A DNA stretch of 64,000 nucleotides, from positions 1-64,000 of the forward strand of contig NZ_AQQR01000009.1 of the NCBI RefSeq assembly GCF_002210095.1, written 5' to 3'. Within the stretch, counting starts at the first letter, position 1, and each line of letters opens with the position of its first letter. The position numbers and the translations under genes were made by a program. The DNA is from Marinibacterium profundimaris. GTDB lineage: Bacteria > Pseudomonadota > Alphaproteobacteria > Rhodobacterales > Rhodobacteraceae. Below, in pieces: positions 26,488 through 36,427 of the stretch. The notes below the pieces were generated by a model. That model was given only the letters and a program-made list of their open reading frames with translations, searched no databases and was not told where the DNA came from.

Positions 26488-28518
26488 ATGGCCACCGACC
26501 TGACGCACCTTCCCGCCGTCCACACCGACGTGCACCCGATTTTCGGCAAGCTCACCTGGCAGTCGATCCCGATCCACGAGCCCGTGCTCGTCGGCACCTT
26601 CATCGGCGTGGCGATCATCGCCTCCGTCGTTCTCTACCTGCTCACCAAGTACAAATGGTGGGGCTATCTGTGGTCCGAATGGTTCACCTCGATCGACCAC
26701 AAGAAGATCGGCATCATGTACATGGTGCTGGGCTTCATCATGTTCGTGCGCGGCTTTGCCGACGCGCTGCTGATGCGGTCACAGCAGGCGCTGGCCTCGA
26801 TGGGCTACGAAGGCTACCTGATCCCGCACCATTACGATCAGATCTTCTCGGCCCATGGCGTGATCATGATCTTCTTCGCCGCGATGCCCTTTGTCACCGG
26901 CTTCATGAACTACGTGATGCCCCTGCAGATCGGCGCACGCGACGTGGCCTTCCCGTTCCTCAACAACCTCAGCTTCTGGCTGACGGTGTCGGGCGCGGTG
27001 CTGGTGATGATCTCGCTTTTCGTCGGCGAATTCTCCACCAACGGCTGGCTGGCCTATCCGCCGCTCTCGGGGCTGGAATATTCGCCCTCCGTGGGCATGG
27101 ATTACTACCTCTGGGCGCTGAACATCGCCGGGATCGGCACGACATTGTCGGGGATCAACCTGGTGGTCACCATCGTCAAGATGCGCTGCCCGGGCATGAC
27201 CTGGATGCGGATGCCGATCTTCACCTGGACGACGCTGTGCACCAACATCCTGATCGTCGCCTCCTTCCCGGTGCTGGCGGCCACGCTCGCCCTGATCACC
27301 GCCGACCGCTACATCGGCACCCAGTTCTTCAACACCGAACTGGGCGGCAACCCGATGATGTACGTCAACCTCATCTGGATCTGGGGCCACCCGGAGGTCT
27401 ACATCCTGATCCTGCCGATCTTCGGCATCTTCTCCGAGGTGGTGTCGACCTATTCGGGCAAGCGGCTCTTCGGCTATACCTCGATGGTCTATGCCACCTG
27501 CGTGATCATGGTTCTGTCCTACCTGGTCTGGCTGCACCACTTCTTCACCATGGGCGCGGGCGCGAGCGTGAACTCGTTCTTCGGGATCACCACGATGATC
27601 ATCTCGATCCCGACGGGCGCGAAGCTCTTCAACTGGCTGTTCACCATGTACAAGGGGCGCATCCGGTTCGAGCTGCCGATGATGTGGACCATCGCCTTCA
27701 TGCTGACCTTCACCATCGGTGGCATGACCGGGGTCCTGCTGGCCGTTCCGCCGGCGGATTACGTGCTGCACAACTCGCTGTTCCTGGTCGCGCATTTCCA
27801 CAACGTGATCATCGGCGGCGTGGTCTTCGGCGTCTTCGCCGGGGTGACGCACTGGTTCCCCAAGGCTTTCGGCTTCAAGCTTGATCCCTACTGGGGCCAC
27901 CTCAGCTTCTGGGGCTGGATCATCGGCTTCTACCTTGCCTTCATGCCGCTTTACCTGCTGGGGCTGATGGGCGTGACCCGCCGCCTGAGCCAGTTCGAGG
28001 ACACGATCTACGCGGCCTACTTCATCACCGCCGCGATCGGTGCGCTGTTCATCGCCGGGGGCATCGCCTCGTTCTTCATCCAGCTCTACGTCTCGATCCG
28101 CGATCGCGACAGCGAGCGGCTGCGCGACGACACGGGCGATCCATGGGACGGGCGGACGCTGGAATGGTCGACCTCTTCGCCGCCGCCCTATTACAACTTT
28201 GCCTTTACCCCGCGCGTGCATGGCATCGACACCTATGCCGAGATGAAGCGCCATGGCTACCAGCGCCCGACCGATGGGTTCGCGCCGATCCACATGCCGC
28301 GCTACACGGCATCGGGCGTGGTGATCGCCGGCCTGCTGACGGTGATGGGCTTCGGGCTGATCTGGCACATCTGGTGGATGGCCGCCTTCGGCTTTGTCAC
28401 GGCGATCCTCTGGGCCATTGGCCACACCTTCAACTACAACCGTGACTATTATGTCCCGGCCGAAGAGGTCCGCGCGATCGAAACGGCCCGTGGCCCGCGC
28501 ATGGAGCCCGCAGAATGA
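26488..28518 (+). CDS. cyoB: Cytochrome bo3-type quinol oxidase subunit I
   Basis: 676 residues. All metal ligands are present: His of [11 protein letters not shown] (low-spin heme), [12 protein letters not shown] with the His-Tyr pair at Cu[10 protein letters not shown] (two CuB His), and VAHFHNVI (heme o3 and heme b His). [14 protein letters not shown] near the C-terminus is also typical of CyoB. It reduces oxygen to water and pumps protons. Four bases separate it from cyoA and it overlaps cyoC by four. Confidence 0.98.
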   Translation: MATDLTHLPAVHTDVHPIFGKLTWQSIPIHEPVLVGTFIGVAIIASVVLYLLTKYKWWGYLWSEWFTSIDHKKIGIMYMVLGFIMFVRGFADALLMRSQQALASMGYEGYLIPHHYDQIFSAHGVIMIFFAAMPFVTGFMNYVMPLQIGARDVAFPFLNNLSFWLTVSGAVLVMISLFVGEFSTNGWLAYPPLSGLEYSPSVGMDYYLWALNIAGIGTTLSGINLVVTIVKMRCPGMTWMRMPIFTWTTLCTNILIVASFPVLAATLALITADRYIGTQFFNTELGGNPMMYVNLIWIWGHPEVYILILPIFGIFSEVVSTYSGKRLFGYTSMVYATCVIMVLSYLVWLHHFFTMGAGASVNSFFGITTMIISIPTGAKLFNWLFTMYKGRIRFELPMMWTIAFMLTFTIGGMTGVLLAVPPADYVLHNSLFLVAHFHNVIIGGVVFGVFAGVTHWFPKAFGFKLDPYWGHLSFWGWIIGFYLAFMPLYLLGLMGVTRRLSQFEDTIYAAYFITAAIGALFIAGGIASFFIQLYVSIRDRDSERLRDDTGDPWDGRTLEWSTSSPPPYYNFAFTPRVHGIDTYAEMKRHGYQRPTDGFAPIHMPRYTASGVVIAGLLTVMGFGLIWHIWWMAAFGFVTAILWAIGHTFNYNRDYYVPAEEVRAIETARGPRMEPAE

Positions 28519-29156
28519 GCACCGCAACGCCTTCCGCAACGGACATGCCCGAGTATCACGTGATCGAGACGCCGCATCACGACGGCGAAGAGCATCCCCA
28601 CGAAACCGGCACCATGCTGGGCTTCTGGATCTACCTGATGAGCGATTGCCTCATCTTCGGGGTGCTCTTTGCCGTCTACGCGGTGGTCGGCCAGAACTAC
28701 GCGGCGGGCCCCTCGCCCGCGGATCTGTTCGAGATCGACATGATCCTCCTGTCCACCTTCATGCTGCTGTTCTCGTCGATCACCTACGGCTTTGCCGTGA
28801 TCAACATGCAGCAGCGCAACACCGCGATGTTCTACCTCTGGATGGTGGTGACCCTTGGCTTCGGCCTCGCCTTCCTGGGGCTGGAGGTCAAGGAATTCAC
28901 CCATCTGTGGCACATCGGCGCGACCCCCTCGACCAGCGCCTTCCTGTCGGCCTTCTTCACCCTCGTCGGCACCCACGGGCTGCACGTCACGTTCGGGTCG
29001 ATCTGGCTGGTGGTGCTGCTGATCCAGGTCGGCCTGCATGGGCTGACCGCCGAAAACCAGCGCCGCGTCATGTGCCTCAGCCTGTTCTGGCACTTCCTCG
29101 ACCTGATCTGGATCGGGGTGTTTTCCTTCGTCTATCTCGCGGGAGTCCTGCAATGA
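28515..29156 (+). CDS. cyoC: Cytochrome bo3-type quinol oxidase subunit III
   Basis: 213 residues with five membrane segments. [22 protein letters not shown] and [18 protein letters not shown] are subunit III signatures, and [13 protein letters not shown] closes the protein. Its start and stop overlap the neighbouring cyo genes (ATGA both times). Confidence 0.97.
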   Translation: MSTATPSATDMPEYHVIETPHHDGEEHPHETGTMLGFWIYLMSDCLIFGVLFAVYAVVGQNYAAGPSPADLFEIDMILLSTFMLLFSSITYGFAVINMQQRNTAMFYLWMVVTLGFGLAFLGLEVKEFTHLWHIGATPSTSAFLSAFFTLVGTHGLHVTFGSIWLVVLLIQVGLHGLTAENQRRVMCLSLFWHFLDLIWIGVFSFVYLAGVLQ

Positions 29157-29518
29157 GCGCCCCAACCCATCAAGACGACGCCGCACACGGGTCCTACAAA
29201 TCCTACCTCACCGGCTTTGCCCTGTCGGTCGTGCTGACGGTGATCCCCTTCTGGCTGGTGATGAGCGAGGCCGACATCGGCCTGGGCTGGGCGCTGGCGG
29301 TGATCTTCGGGCTGGGCGCGGTGCAGATCATCGTGCATGTGCATTACTTCCTGCATGTCACCGGCACCGCCGAACACGGCTGGCAGGCCATGTCGATGAT
29401 CTTCACCGCGATCCTGCTGGTGATCGTGCTGTCGGGCTCGATCTGGGTGATGTTCCACCTGGAGGAAAACATGATGCCCGCGCATGAGCAGATCGAGCGG
29501 GTCCGCAACCTTCCATGA
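29153..29518 (+). CDS. cyoD: Cytochrome bo3-type quinol oxidase subunit IV
   Basis: 121 residues, three membrane segments. SYLTGFALSVVLTVIPFWLVM and QIIVHVHYFLHV are the usual CyoD motifs. Start 29153 is fixed by the ATGA overlap with cyoC. The next gene in the operon is SURF1; no cyoE heme O synthase follows. Confidence 0.95.
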   Translation: MSAPTHQDDAAHGSYKSYLTGFALSVVLTVIPFWLVMSEADIGLGWALAVIFGLGAVQIIVHVHYFLHVTGTAEHGWQAMSMIFTAILLVIVLSGSIWVMFHLEENMMPAHEQIERVRNLP

Positions 29519-30225
29519 GCGAAGGCCGCGGGCCGCGCCGCCCGCTCTGGCTGGACCTGACGATCCTGGGCCTGGCCGGGGTGATCTTTGTCACGCTGGT
29601 CGGGCTTGGCACCTGGCAGGTCCGGCGGCTGCACTGGAAGCTGGACCTGATCGAAGCGGTCGAGACCCGTGCCCATGGCACACCCGTCGCCGCGCCGACG
29701 GGGCCGGTGAGCGATGACGATGATGTCTATCGCCGCGTGGTGGCCGAGGGACGGTTCCGCCACGACGCCTCGCACCTCGTGAAGGCCGTGACGGAGCTTG
29801 GTCCCGGCTACTGGGTCATGACCCCGCTGGAGACCTCCGCCAGCACCATCTGGATCAACCGCGGCTTCGTGCCCAACGGCCTGCCGCGCGACGACTGGTC
29901 GAGGCCCGTAGGTCCTGTCCGCGTCGAGGGGCTGCTGCGCATCACCGAGCCGGAGGGCACCCTGCTGGAAAGCAACGATCCGGCGGCGGACCGCTGGGTT
30001 TCGCGCGATGTTGCGGCGCTATCGGAGGTGTCGGGCATCGCCGATCCCGCGCCCTATTTCATCGACGCCGATCAAATGGGCCCGCCGGCCGACTGGCCCC
30101 GCGGCGGGCTGACGATGATCCGCTTCCGCAATTCGCACCTGTCCTACGCGCTGACATGGTACGCCATGGCGGTGCTGTTCCTGGTCGGCATGGGCATCGT
30201 GATGCGGGACAGGCTGCGCGGCTGA
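29515..30225 (+). CDS. SURF1-family oxidase assembly factor
   Basis: 236 residues: membrane anchor near residues 13-33 ending in GLGTWQVRRLHWK, a periplasmic domain with GYWVMTPLETSASTIWINRGFVP, and a second membrane anchor near the C-terminus (YALTWYAMAVLFLVGMGI). SURF1 helps insert heme into terminal oxidases. Overlap ATGA with cyoD makes it the last cyo-operon gene. The next 256 bases hold no gene. Confidence 0.94.
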   Translation: MSEGRGPRRPLWLDLTILGLAGVIFVTLVGLGTWQVRRLHWKLDLIEAVETRAHGTPVAAPTGPVSDDDDVYRRVVAEGRFRHDASHLVKAVTELGPGYWVMTPLETSASTIWINRGFVPNGLPRDDWSRPVGPVRVEGLLRITEPEGTLLESNDPAADRWVSRDVAALSEVSGIADPAPYFIDADQMGPPADWPRGGLTMIRFRNSHLSYALTWYAMAVLFLVGMGIVMRDRLRG

Positions 30226-30481
30226 TCCCCCTGCCCCGGGCACCCCGCCGTGGCACAGCCCGCGCAATCCCCCGCCCGCGCGCAACACGCGTGACACATT
30301 TCGCCACCATGAAAGACGCGACCGCCTCGCGGTCTGCCCCCTCCCCGATGAGCCGTCCTCTCGTGACCCGCGTGGGACCGAACGCCGCCCCATATCTGCT
30401 GCCTGACCCCTCGCCATTATTGACCTGAATAGTGATTCATGTTTCATCATGTGCAGGAGTGGTAATCGGGAGGATTTTCAC

Positions 30482-31654
30482 ATGAACCGCACACTCGCCC
30501 TGGGCGTGGCCGCGCTGCTGGCCGCAACGCCCCTGGCCGCCGAAATCCGCATAGCCCATGTCTACGGCAAGACCGGCGCGCTCGAAGCCTATGCCGCGCA
30601 GTCGCATATCGGCCTGATGCTGGGCCTCGAATATGCCACCGACGGCACCATGGAGATCGACGGAGAGCCGATCACCGTCATCGAAAAGGACACCCAGCTG
30701 AAGCCCGACATTGGCAAGGCCATGCTGGCCGAAGCTTATGGCGACGACGACGCGCAGATCGCCGTCGGCCCGGTGTCGTCGGGCGTGGCGCTGGCCATGC
30801 TGCCGGTCGCCGAGGAATACGAACGCCTCCTGATCGTGGAACCGGCGGTGGCCGACTCGATCACCGGCGAGAACCGCAACCGGTTCATCTTCCGCACCGG
30901 GCGCAATTCGTCCCAGGATGCCATCGCCAATGCCGTGGCCCTGGGGGGCGAAGGCGTGACGATCGCGACGCTGGCACAGGATTACGCCTTTGGCCGCGAT
31001 GGCGTGGCGGCGTTCAAGGAGGCGCTGGAAGCCACCGGCGCGACGCTGGCGCATGAGGAATACGTGCCCACCGACACCACCGATTTCACCGCCGCGGCCG
31101 AACGGATCTTTCAGGCCATGGGCGATATCGAGGGCGAGAAGAAGCTCTTCATCATCTGGGCCGGCGGCGGCAACCCGATGGGCAAGATCAACGCCATGGA
31201 TCCCTCGCGCTTCGGGATCGAGATCGCCACGGGCGGCAACATCCTGGCGGCCCTGACCGCCTACAAGGAACTGCCGGGCATGGAAGGGGCCACGTATTAC
31301 TACTACGAGATCCCCGACAACGAGGTGAACGACTGGCTGGTCGAACAGCATATGGACCGCTACGGCACCCCGCCCGATTTCTTCACCGCCGGCGGCATGG
31401 CGGCGGGCATCGCCGTGGTCGAGGCCATCAGGAAGGCCGGCGGCGCCGATGACGCCGAGGCGCTGATAGAGGCGATGGAAGGCATGGAGTTCCCGTCGCC
31501 CAAGGGCACGATGATCTTCCGCGCCGAGGATCACCAGGCGCTGCAGCCGATGTACCACTTCGTCACCGAAATCCAGGACGGCAAGGATTACGGCGTGCCC
31601 GTCCTCGTCCGCGAGATCGGCATCGACGACATGGACATCCCGGTCCGCGACTGA
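30482..31654 (+). CDS. Branched-chain amino-acid-type (HAAT) ABC binding protein
   Basis: 390 residues with signal peptide (cleavage after TPLAA near residue 20). IRIAHVYGKTGALEAYAAQ, GPVSSGVALAMLPVAEEY and TTDFTAAAERIFQ follow the Peripla_BP_6 pattern. GGGAGG stands eight bases before ATG 30482. Ligand may be an amino acid or an aromatic/alicyclic carboxylate; HAAT importers of aromatic acids often lie beside CoA ligases, as here. Confidence 0.9.
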   Translation: MNRTLALGVAALLAATPLAAEIRIAHVYGKTGALEAYAAQSHIGLMLGLEYATDGTMEIDGEPITVIEKDTQLKPDIGKAMLAEAYGDDDAQIAVGPVSSGVALAMLPVAEEYERLLIVEPAVADSITGENRNRFIFRTGRNSSQDAIANAVALGGEGVTIATLAQDYAFGRDGVAAFKEALEATGATLAHEEYVPTDTTDFTAAAERIFQAMGDIEGEKKLFIIWAGGGNPMGKINAMDPSRFGIEIATGGNILAALTAYKELPGMEGATYYYYEIPDNEVNDWLVEQHMDRYGTPPDFFTAGGMAAGIAVVEAIRKAGGADDAEALIEAMEGMEFPSPKGTMIFRAEDHQALQPMYHFVTEIQDGKDYGVPVLVREIGIDDMDIPVRD

Positions 31655-31719
31655 TCGCAATCAGGTCGCGCGCGCCACGCTGCGCGCGCGACCTGCAGTT
31701 CGACCAGAAAGGCTTTCCC

Positions 31720-32484
31720 TTGACCCAGACGCTTCTGGAAACTGACGGTCTGACCGTGCGTTTCGGAGGGCACGTGGCCGTGGATGCCGTGTCCTGCGCC
31801 TTTCGCGCCGGCGAGCTGACCGCCATCGTGGGCCCGAACGGGGCCGGCAAGACCACCTATTTCAACCTGATCTCCGGCCAGATCCCGTCCAGCGCGGGCA
31901 GCGTCCGGCTGATGGGCGAGGACATCACCCGCCAGGGCGTGGCCGAGCGCTGCCGCAAGGGCCTGGGCCGGGCGTTCCAGCTGACCAACCTGTTTCCCGA
32001 CCTCAGCGTTCTGGAAAACGTGCGCCTGGTGATCCAGGCGCATCAACACAAGGGCTTTTCCCTGTTCTCCATGGCGTCGAGCCATACCGAACTGACCACC
32101 GCCGCCATGGCGGTGCTGGACCGGGTGAAGCTGGACCGCCTCAAGGACCAGAAGGTCAGCGAGTTGAGCCACGGCAACCAGCGCAAGCTGGAGGTCGCGC
32201 TGCTGATCGCGCTCGACCCGAAGGTCTACATGTTCGACGAACCCACAGCGGGCATGAGCGCCGACGAAGCGCCCGTCGTCCTCGACCTGATCGCCGAGCT
32301 GAAGCACGACACGGACCGCACGATCCTGCTGGTCGAACACAAGATGGACGTGATCCGCACGCTCGCCGACCGGATCATCGTGCTGCACAACGGCGCGCTG
32401 GCCGCCGATGGCCCCCCGGCCGAGGTCATGGCCTCGGACATCGTGCAGGAGGCCTATATGGGCAAGGAGCTGGACGATGTCTGA
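31720..32484 (+). CDS. HAAT ABC importer ATPase, LivG type
   Basis: 254 residues. Walker A GPNGAGKTT near residue 40, signature LSHGNQRKLE, Walker B VYMFDEPTAGMS, and the switch His in LLVEHKMDV. The start is TTG 31720 with AAAGG upstream. It overlaps the LivF-type gene by eight bases. Order SBP-LivG-LivF-LivH-LivM. Confidence 0.93.
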   Translation: MTQTLLETDGLTVRFGGHVAVDAVSCAFRAGELTAIVGPNGAGKTTYFNLISGQIPSSAGSVRLMGEDITRQGVAERCRKGLGRAFQLTNLFPDLSVLENVRLVIQAHQHKGFSLFSMASSHTELTTAAMAVLDRVKLDRLKDQKVSELSHGNQRKLEVALLIALDPKVYMFDEPTAGMSADEAPVVLDLIAELKHDTDRTILLVEHKMDVIRTLADRIIVLHNGALAADGPPAEVMASDIVQEAYMGKELDDV

Positions 32485-33199
32485 CCCGATCCTGACGCTG
32501 TCGGGTGTGCATACCGACATCGCGCAATACCACATCCTCGAAGGTGTCGACCTTCAGGTGCCGCGCGGCGGCGTGACCATGCTGCTGGGCCGCAACGGCG
32601 TGGGCAAGACCACGACGCTGCGCACGATCATCGGCCACTGGAAGGCGAAATCCGGCACCATCTCCTTCGACGGCAGCGACATCACCGCCCTGCCCGTCCC
32701 GGCCCGCGCCCGGGCCGGCATCGGGTTCGTTCCGGAAGACATGGGCATCTTCGGCGACCTTTCCGTCGAGGAGAACATGGTGCTGGCCGCCGTCTCCGGC
32801 CCCCTGGATCCGGCCCGGCTGGACTGGCTCTTCACCGTCTTCCCGCCGCTGAAAACCTTCTGGAAATCCCCCGCCGGCACGCTGTCGGGCGGGCAGAAGC
32901 AGATGCTGTCCATCGCCCGCGCCATGGCCGAGGACCGCAGGCTTTACCTGATCGACGAACCCACCAAGGGTCTGGCCCCCGCGATCATCTCGACCATGGC
33001 CGGCGCCCTGCGCGAGCTGAAACGCCAGGGCGCGTCGATCCTGCTGGTGGAACAGAACTTCTCGGTCGCCAAGGCGCTTGGCGACACCGTCGCCGTCATG
33101 GAAAACGGCCGCATCATCTGGACCGGAGAGATGGCCCAGCTGGCCACCGACGCCGCCCTTCAGGAACGCCTGATGGGCCTCAGCATGGAGGCGCATTGA
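32477..33199 (+). CDS. HAAT ABC importer ATPase, LivF type
   Basis: 240 residues. Walker A GRNGVGKTT, Q-loop region FVPEDMGIFGDLSVEEN, signature LSGGQKQML, Walker B LYLIDEPTKGL, switch region LLVEQNF. ATG 32477 is inside the end of LivG and the stop overlaps the LivH start by one base. Confidence 0.94.
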   Translation: MSDPILTLSGVHTDIAQYHILEGVDLQVPRGGVTMLLGRNGVGKTTTLRTIIGHWKAKSGTISFDGSDITALPVPARARAGIGFVPEDMGIFGDLSVEENMVLAAVSGPLDPARLDWLFTVFPPLKTFWKSPAGTLSGGQKQMLSIARAMAEDRRLYLIDEPTKGLAPAIISTMAGALRELKRQGASILLVEQNFSVAKALGDTVAVMENGRIIWTGEMAQLATDAALQERLMGLSMEAH

Positions 33200-34230
33200 T
33201 GTCCGCCGCCCCCGACCATACCCCCACCTTCGCCGCACTCAGCCTGTCGGACCGGCTGGAAAAGGCGGCGCCCTTCCTGCTGGTGCCCGTCCTCGTCGTG
33301 CTGGGCTTTTTCGCCATCGGCACGACATCGTCCTGGCTGACACTGACCGTGTCCGGGCTGGCCATGGGGATGATGATCTTCATCATGGCCTCGGGCCTCA
33401 CCCTCGTCTTCGGGCTGATGGACGTGATCAACTTCGGCCACGGCGCCTTCATCTCGGTCGGGGCCTATGTCGGCATCTCGGTGCTGCTGGCGCTGTCGGG
33501 CTGGACCGGGGCGCCGTCGCTGGTTCTGAACATCCTGGCCGTGCTGCTGGCCGTCTTCGCCGCCATCGCGGTGACCGGCGCGCTTGGCTGGGGGTTCGAA
33601 CGTGTCATCGTCCGGCCCGTCTATGGCGCGCATCTGAAACAGATCCTCGTCACCGTCGGCGGCCTCATCGTCATCGAACAGCTGATCCAGATGGTCTGGG
33701 GCCCCGAAGAGATCTTTCTCACCCGGCCCGAGATGCTGAAGGGCGCCGTCACCTTCGCCGGTGCGGCGGTCGAGAAATACCGGCTGCTGGCCGTGGTCAT
33801 CGGCCTGATCCTGTTCGTCGCCATGCGGATGGTCCTGCTGCGCACCAAGATCGGCCTGATCGTCCGCGCGGGCGTCGCCAATGGCGAGATGGTCGAGGCG
33901 CTTGGCTATCGCCTGCGGATCGTCTTCATCGGCGTCTTCATCGCCGGCTCGGCGCTGGCAGGGCTGGGCGGCGTCATGTGGGGCCTCTACCAGGAGGTCA
34001 TCACCGCCGGCATGGGCGAAGAGATGATGATCCTGGTGTTCATCGTCGTGATCATCGGCGGGCTGGGCTCGGTCGAGGGCGCCTTCATCGGCGCGCTGCT
34101 GGTGGGGCTCTTGCAGAACTACCTGGCCTTCCTCGAACCCAAGCTGGCCCTGATTTCCAATATCGCGCTGATGGCCGCGATCCTGATGTGGCGGCCGCAG
34201 GGAATGCTGCCCGTGGTGAAGGCAAAGTAA
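33199..34230 (+). CDS. HAAT ABC importer permease, LivH type
   Basis: 343 residues, about eight membrane segments plus a hydrophilic N-terminus of about 35 residues. GLTLVFGLMDVINFGHGAFISVGAYVG is split across the classical LivH signature, and GLGGVMWGLYQEVITAGMG and VVIIGGLGSVEGAFIGALLVG are typical of the C-terminal half. Confidence 0.93.
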   Translation: MSAAPDHTPTFAALSLSDRLEKAAPFLLVPVLVVLGFFAIGTTSSWLTLTVSGLAMGMMIFIMASGLTLVFGLMDVINFGHGAFISVGAYVGISVLLALSGWTGAPSLVLNILAVLLAVFAAIAVTGALGWGFERVIVRPVYGAHLKQILVTVGGLIVIEQLIQMVWGPEEIFLTRPEMLKGAVTFAGAAVEKYRLLAVVIGLILFVAMRMVLLRTKIGLIVRAGVANGEMVEALGYRLRIVFIGVFIAGSALAGLGGVMWGLYQEVITAGMGEEMMILVFIVVIIGGLGSVEGAFIGALLVGLLQNYLAFLEPKLALISNIALMAAILMWRPQGMLPVVKAK

Positions 34231-34231
34231 C

Positions 34232-35290
34232 ATGCTGGTCAAACTGCTCTCCGGCGACAAGCCGAACTCGGTCGTGCTGACGATCATTCTGCTGATCATC
34301 CTCGTCTGCCTGGCGCTCGCCCCGTTCCTGTTTCCAGGCGTGCGGTCTCTGGAAACCGCCGCAAGGATCTGCATCTTCATCGTGCTGGTGGCCAGCTACG
34401 ACCTGCTGCTGGGCTACACGGGCATCGTCAGCTTCGCCCACACGATGTTCTTCGGGCTGGGCGCCTACGGCGTGGCGCTGGCCTCCGATCATCTCGGGCG
34501 CGGCTTCGGCCCGCTGCTTCTGGGCACCACGCTGGGCGCCCTCGCCGCCGGGGTGCTGGCCGTGCTGATCGGGCTTTTCAGCCTGCGCGTGCGCGCGATC
34601 TTCTTTGCCATGATCACGCTGGCCGTGGCCTCGGCCGTCGCCGTTCTGGTCTCGCAATTCTCGACCATCACCGGGGGCGAGGACGGGCTGAACTATTCGA
34701 TCCCGCGCGCGCTGACCCCCGCCTTCCGGCTGGGCGAGATCGCCGGGGTCAAGATCAACGGCAAGATCCTGAACTATTACCTGATCTTCTTCTGCTCGGG
34801 CGCGCTGTTCCTGCTGCTGCTGCGGATCGTGAATTCGCCCTTTGGCCGCGTGCTCGAGGCGATCCGCGAGAACGAGTTCCGCGCCGAGGCCATCGGCTAC
34901 AAGGTCGTCTGGTACCGTACCGCCGCCACCTGCCTGTCGGCCGCCGTCGCCGCCCTGGCCGGCAGCCTCTTCGCGATCTGGCTGCGCTATGTCGGGCCCG
35001 ACACCACGCTTTCGTTCGAGATCATGCTGGATATCCTGCTGATGGTCGTGATCGGCGGCATGGGCACGATGTACGGCGCGGTGATCGGGGCGACGATCTT
35101 CGTGCTGGCCCAGAACTACCTGCAGAACCTCATGGGCGTGGCCGAGGAGGCCACCGCGAACCTGCCTCTGCTGCCGCATTTCCTCGATCCCGATCGCTGG
35201 CTGATGTGGCTTGGCGTGCTCTTCATCCTCAGCGTCTACTTCTTCCCGACCGGCATCGTCGGGCGGCTGAGGGCCGGGCGGCAGGGGTGA
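34232..35290 (+). CDS. HAAT ABC importer permease, LivM type
   Basis: 352 residues. YDLLLGYTGIVSFAHTMFFG near residue 55, FGRVLEAIRENEFRAEAIGY and VVIGGMGTMYGAVIGA are LivM signatures. One base after LivH and overlapping the following hydrolase start by GTGA, so importer and hydrolase are translated together. Confidence 0.93.
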   Translation: MLVKLLSGDKPNSVVLTIILLIILVCLALAPFLFPGVRSLETAARICIFIVLVASYDLLLGYTGIVSFAHTMFFGLGAYGVALASDHLGRGFGPLLLGTTLGALAAGVLAVLIGLFSLRVRAIFFAMITLAVASAVAVLVSQFSTITGGEDGLNYSIPRALTPAFRLGEIAGVKINGKILNYYLIFFCSGALFLLLLRIVNSPFGRVLEAIRENEFRAEAIGYKVVWYRTAATCLSAAVAALAGSLFAIWLRYVGPDTTLSFEIMLDILLMVVIGGMGTMYGAVIGATIFVLAQNYLQNLMGVAEEATANLPLLPHFLDPDRWLMWLGVLFILSVYFFPTGIVGRLRAGRQG

Positions 35291-36024
35291 GCCGGCCTCT
35301 CGTGCTCCTGCACGGCTGGACGATGACGGGGGCGGTCTTCGACGACTTGGCGGGCCGGTTGTCGGATCATGCCTGCATCGCCCCGGACCTGCCCGGCCAC
35401 GGCCGCGCCCGGCACGTGGCGCCCACGGCCGATGCCCTGGCCGAGAGCATCGCGCAGACCCTTGCCCCGCTCCGCGCGCCTGTGGTGGTGGGCTGGTCGA
35501 TGGGGGCCGCCGCGCTCTGGCGCTACGTGGCGTGTCACGGAACCGGCGAAATCGCCGGGCTGATCACCGTCGACATGAGCCCCCGGATGCGACCCGCCCC
35601 GGACTGGCCGCACGGGCTCGCGGACCAGGACGACGGCTCGATCGCGGCCATTGCCCGACGCTTCCGGCGGGATTGGGACGGCGCGAGCCACGGCATCGCC
35701 GCCTCGATGTTCGCCTCCGACGACGCGGCCCGGCGCGCCGAGGCCCGGTCGGCGATCCTGTCGCAGGACCCGGACACCATGCGCCGGGCCTGGGACATGC
35801 TGGTGGATCTCGACGCCCGCGCCATCGTGCCACGGATCGACATTCCCTGGCTGATCTGTTCCGGCGCGCACAGCCGGGTCTATCCCGCAGCGGCCTCGGA
35901 CTGGATCGCGGCGCAGGCACCGCAGGGACGGCGTCACGTGTTCCGCAGGTCGGGTCATTCGCCGCATCTGGAGGAACCGGACGCCTTCGCACAGGCCGTG
36001 CGGGCCTTTACCCGGACGCTTTGA
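35287..36024 (+). CDS. Alpha/beta hydrolase
   Basis: 245 residues. LVLLHGWTMTG gives the oxyanion-hole HG, VGWSMGAA holds nucleophile Ser71, and SGHSPHLEEP near the end supplies the catalytic His. GTG start 35287 overlaps the LivM stop. Last gene of the importer operon; its end overlaps the convergent MaoC-like gene by 17 bases. Likely a cytoplasmic esterase/thioesterase/lactonase acting on the imported compound; not further definable. Confidence 0.87.
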   Translation: MSRPLVLLHGWTMTGAVFDDLAGRLSDHACIAPDLPGHGRARHVAPTADALAESIAQTLAPLRAPVVVGWSMGAAALWRYVACHGTGEIAGLITVDMSPRMRPAPDWPHGLADQDDGSIAAIARRFRRDWDGASHGIAASMFASDDAARRAEARSAILSQDPDTMRRAWDMLVDLDARAIVPRIDIPWLICSGAHSRVYPAAASDWIAAQAPQGRRHVFRRSGHSPHLEEPDAFAQAVRAFTRTL

Positions 36025-36427
36025 CCGGCGGCCCGGACAGGCCCGTGGCCCGGTCGGCGGCCCCCTCCCCTGCCCCTTCAGCGGCCTTGACCAGAGCCCT
36101 GCCCTCGCAGACCAGCGTGCCGTCCGGCAGCACGCAGCGCGCCCAGAGATCGACCAGCCGCCTGTCGGGACGCAGGCGCGTGATCTCGACCGTGGCGGTC
36201 AGAGGCGTGCCCACGGGCGCGGGCGCGTGAAAGGTCATGTCCTGCTTGAGGTAATTCGTCCCCTGCCCCGGCAATCTGACGCCCAGCAGATAGGAAAACA
36301 GCGCCCCGATCAGCGGCTCGGGCACGTGCCCCCCTGCACCTGCCCCTGCGCCCGCCACCGCGGCAAAGCCCGCCATGTCCCCGGCGGTGAAGCACCGTGT
36401 CACCGATGCGCTGTCACCCACCCGCAT
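36008..36427 (-). CDS. MaoC/hot-dog-fold protein with degenerate active site
   Basis: 139 residues. FTAGDMAGFAAVAG and LIGALFSYLLGVRLPGQGTNYL align with (R)-specific enoyl-CoA hydratases, but the stretch that normally carries the catalytic Asp and His (SGDxNPIHxD) is replaced by a short Gly/Ala run, AGAGAGAGGHVPEP. It is probably catalytically inactive and may pair with the complete MaoC protein encoded next to it (start one base from that gene's stop), as in two-chain hot-dog hydratases. Last gene of the CoA-ligase operon. Confidence 0.75.
   Translation of the reverse strand: MRVGDSASVTRCFTAGDMAGFAAVAGAGAGAGGHVPEPLIGALFSYLLGVRLPGQGTNYLKQDMTFHAPAPVGTPLTATVEITRLRPDRRLVDLWARCVLPDGTLVCEGRALVKAAEGAGEGAADRATGLSGPPVKASG

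Noticed and set aside
26779-28539. 586-codon open frame on the minus strand
   Set aside because: Antisense shadow of cyoB, which is beyond doubt.
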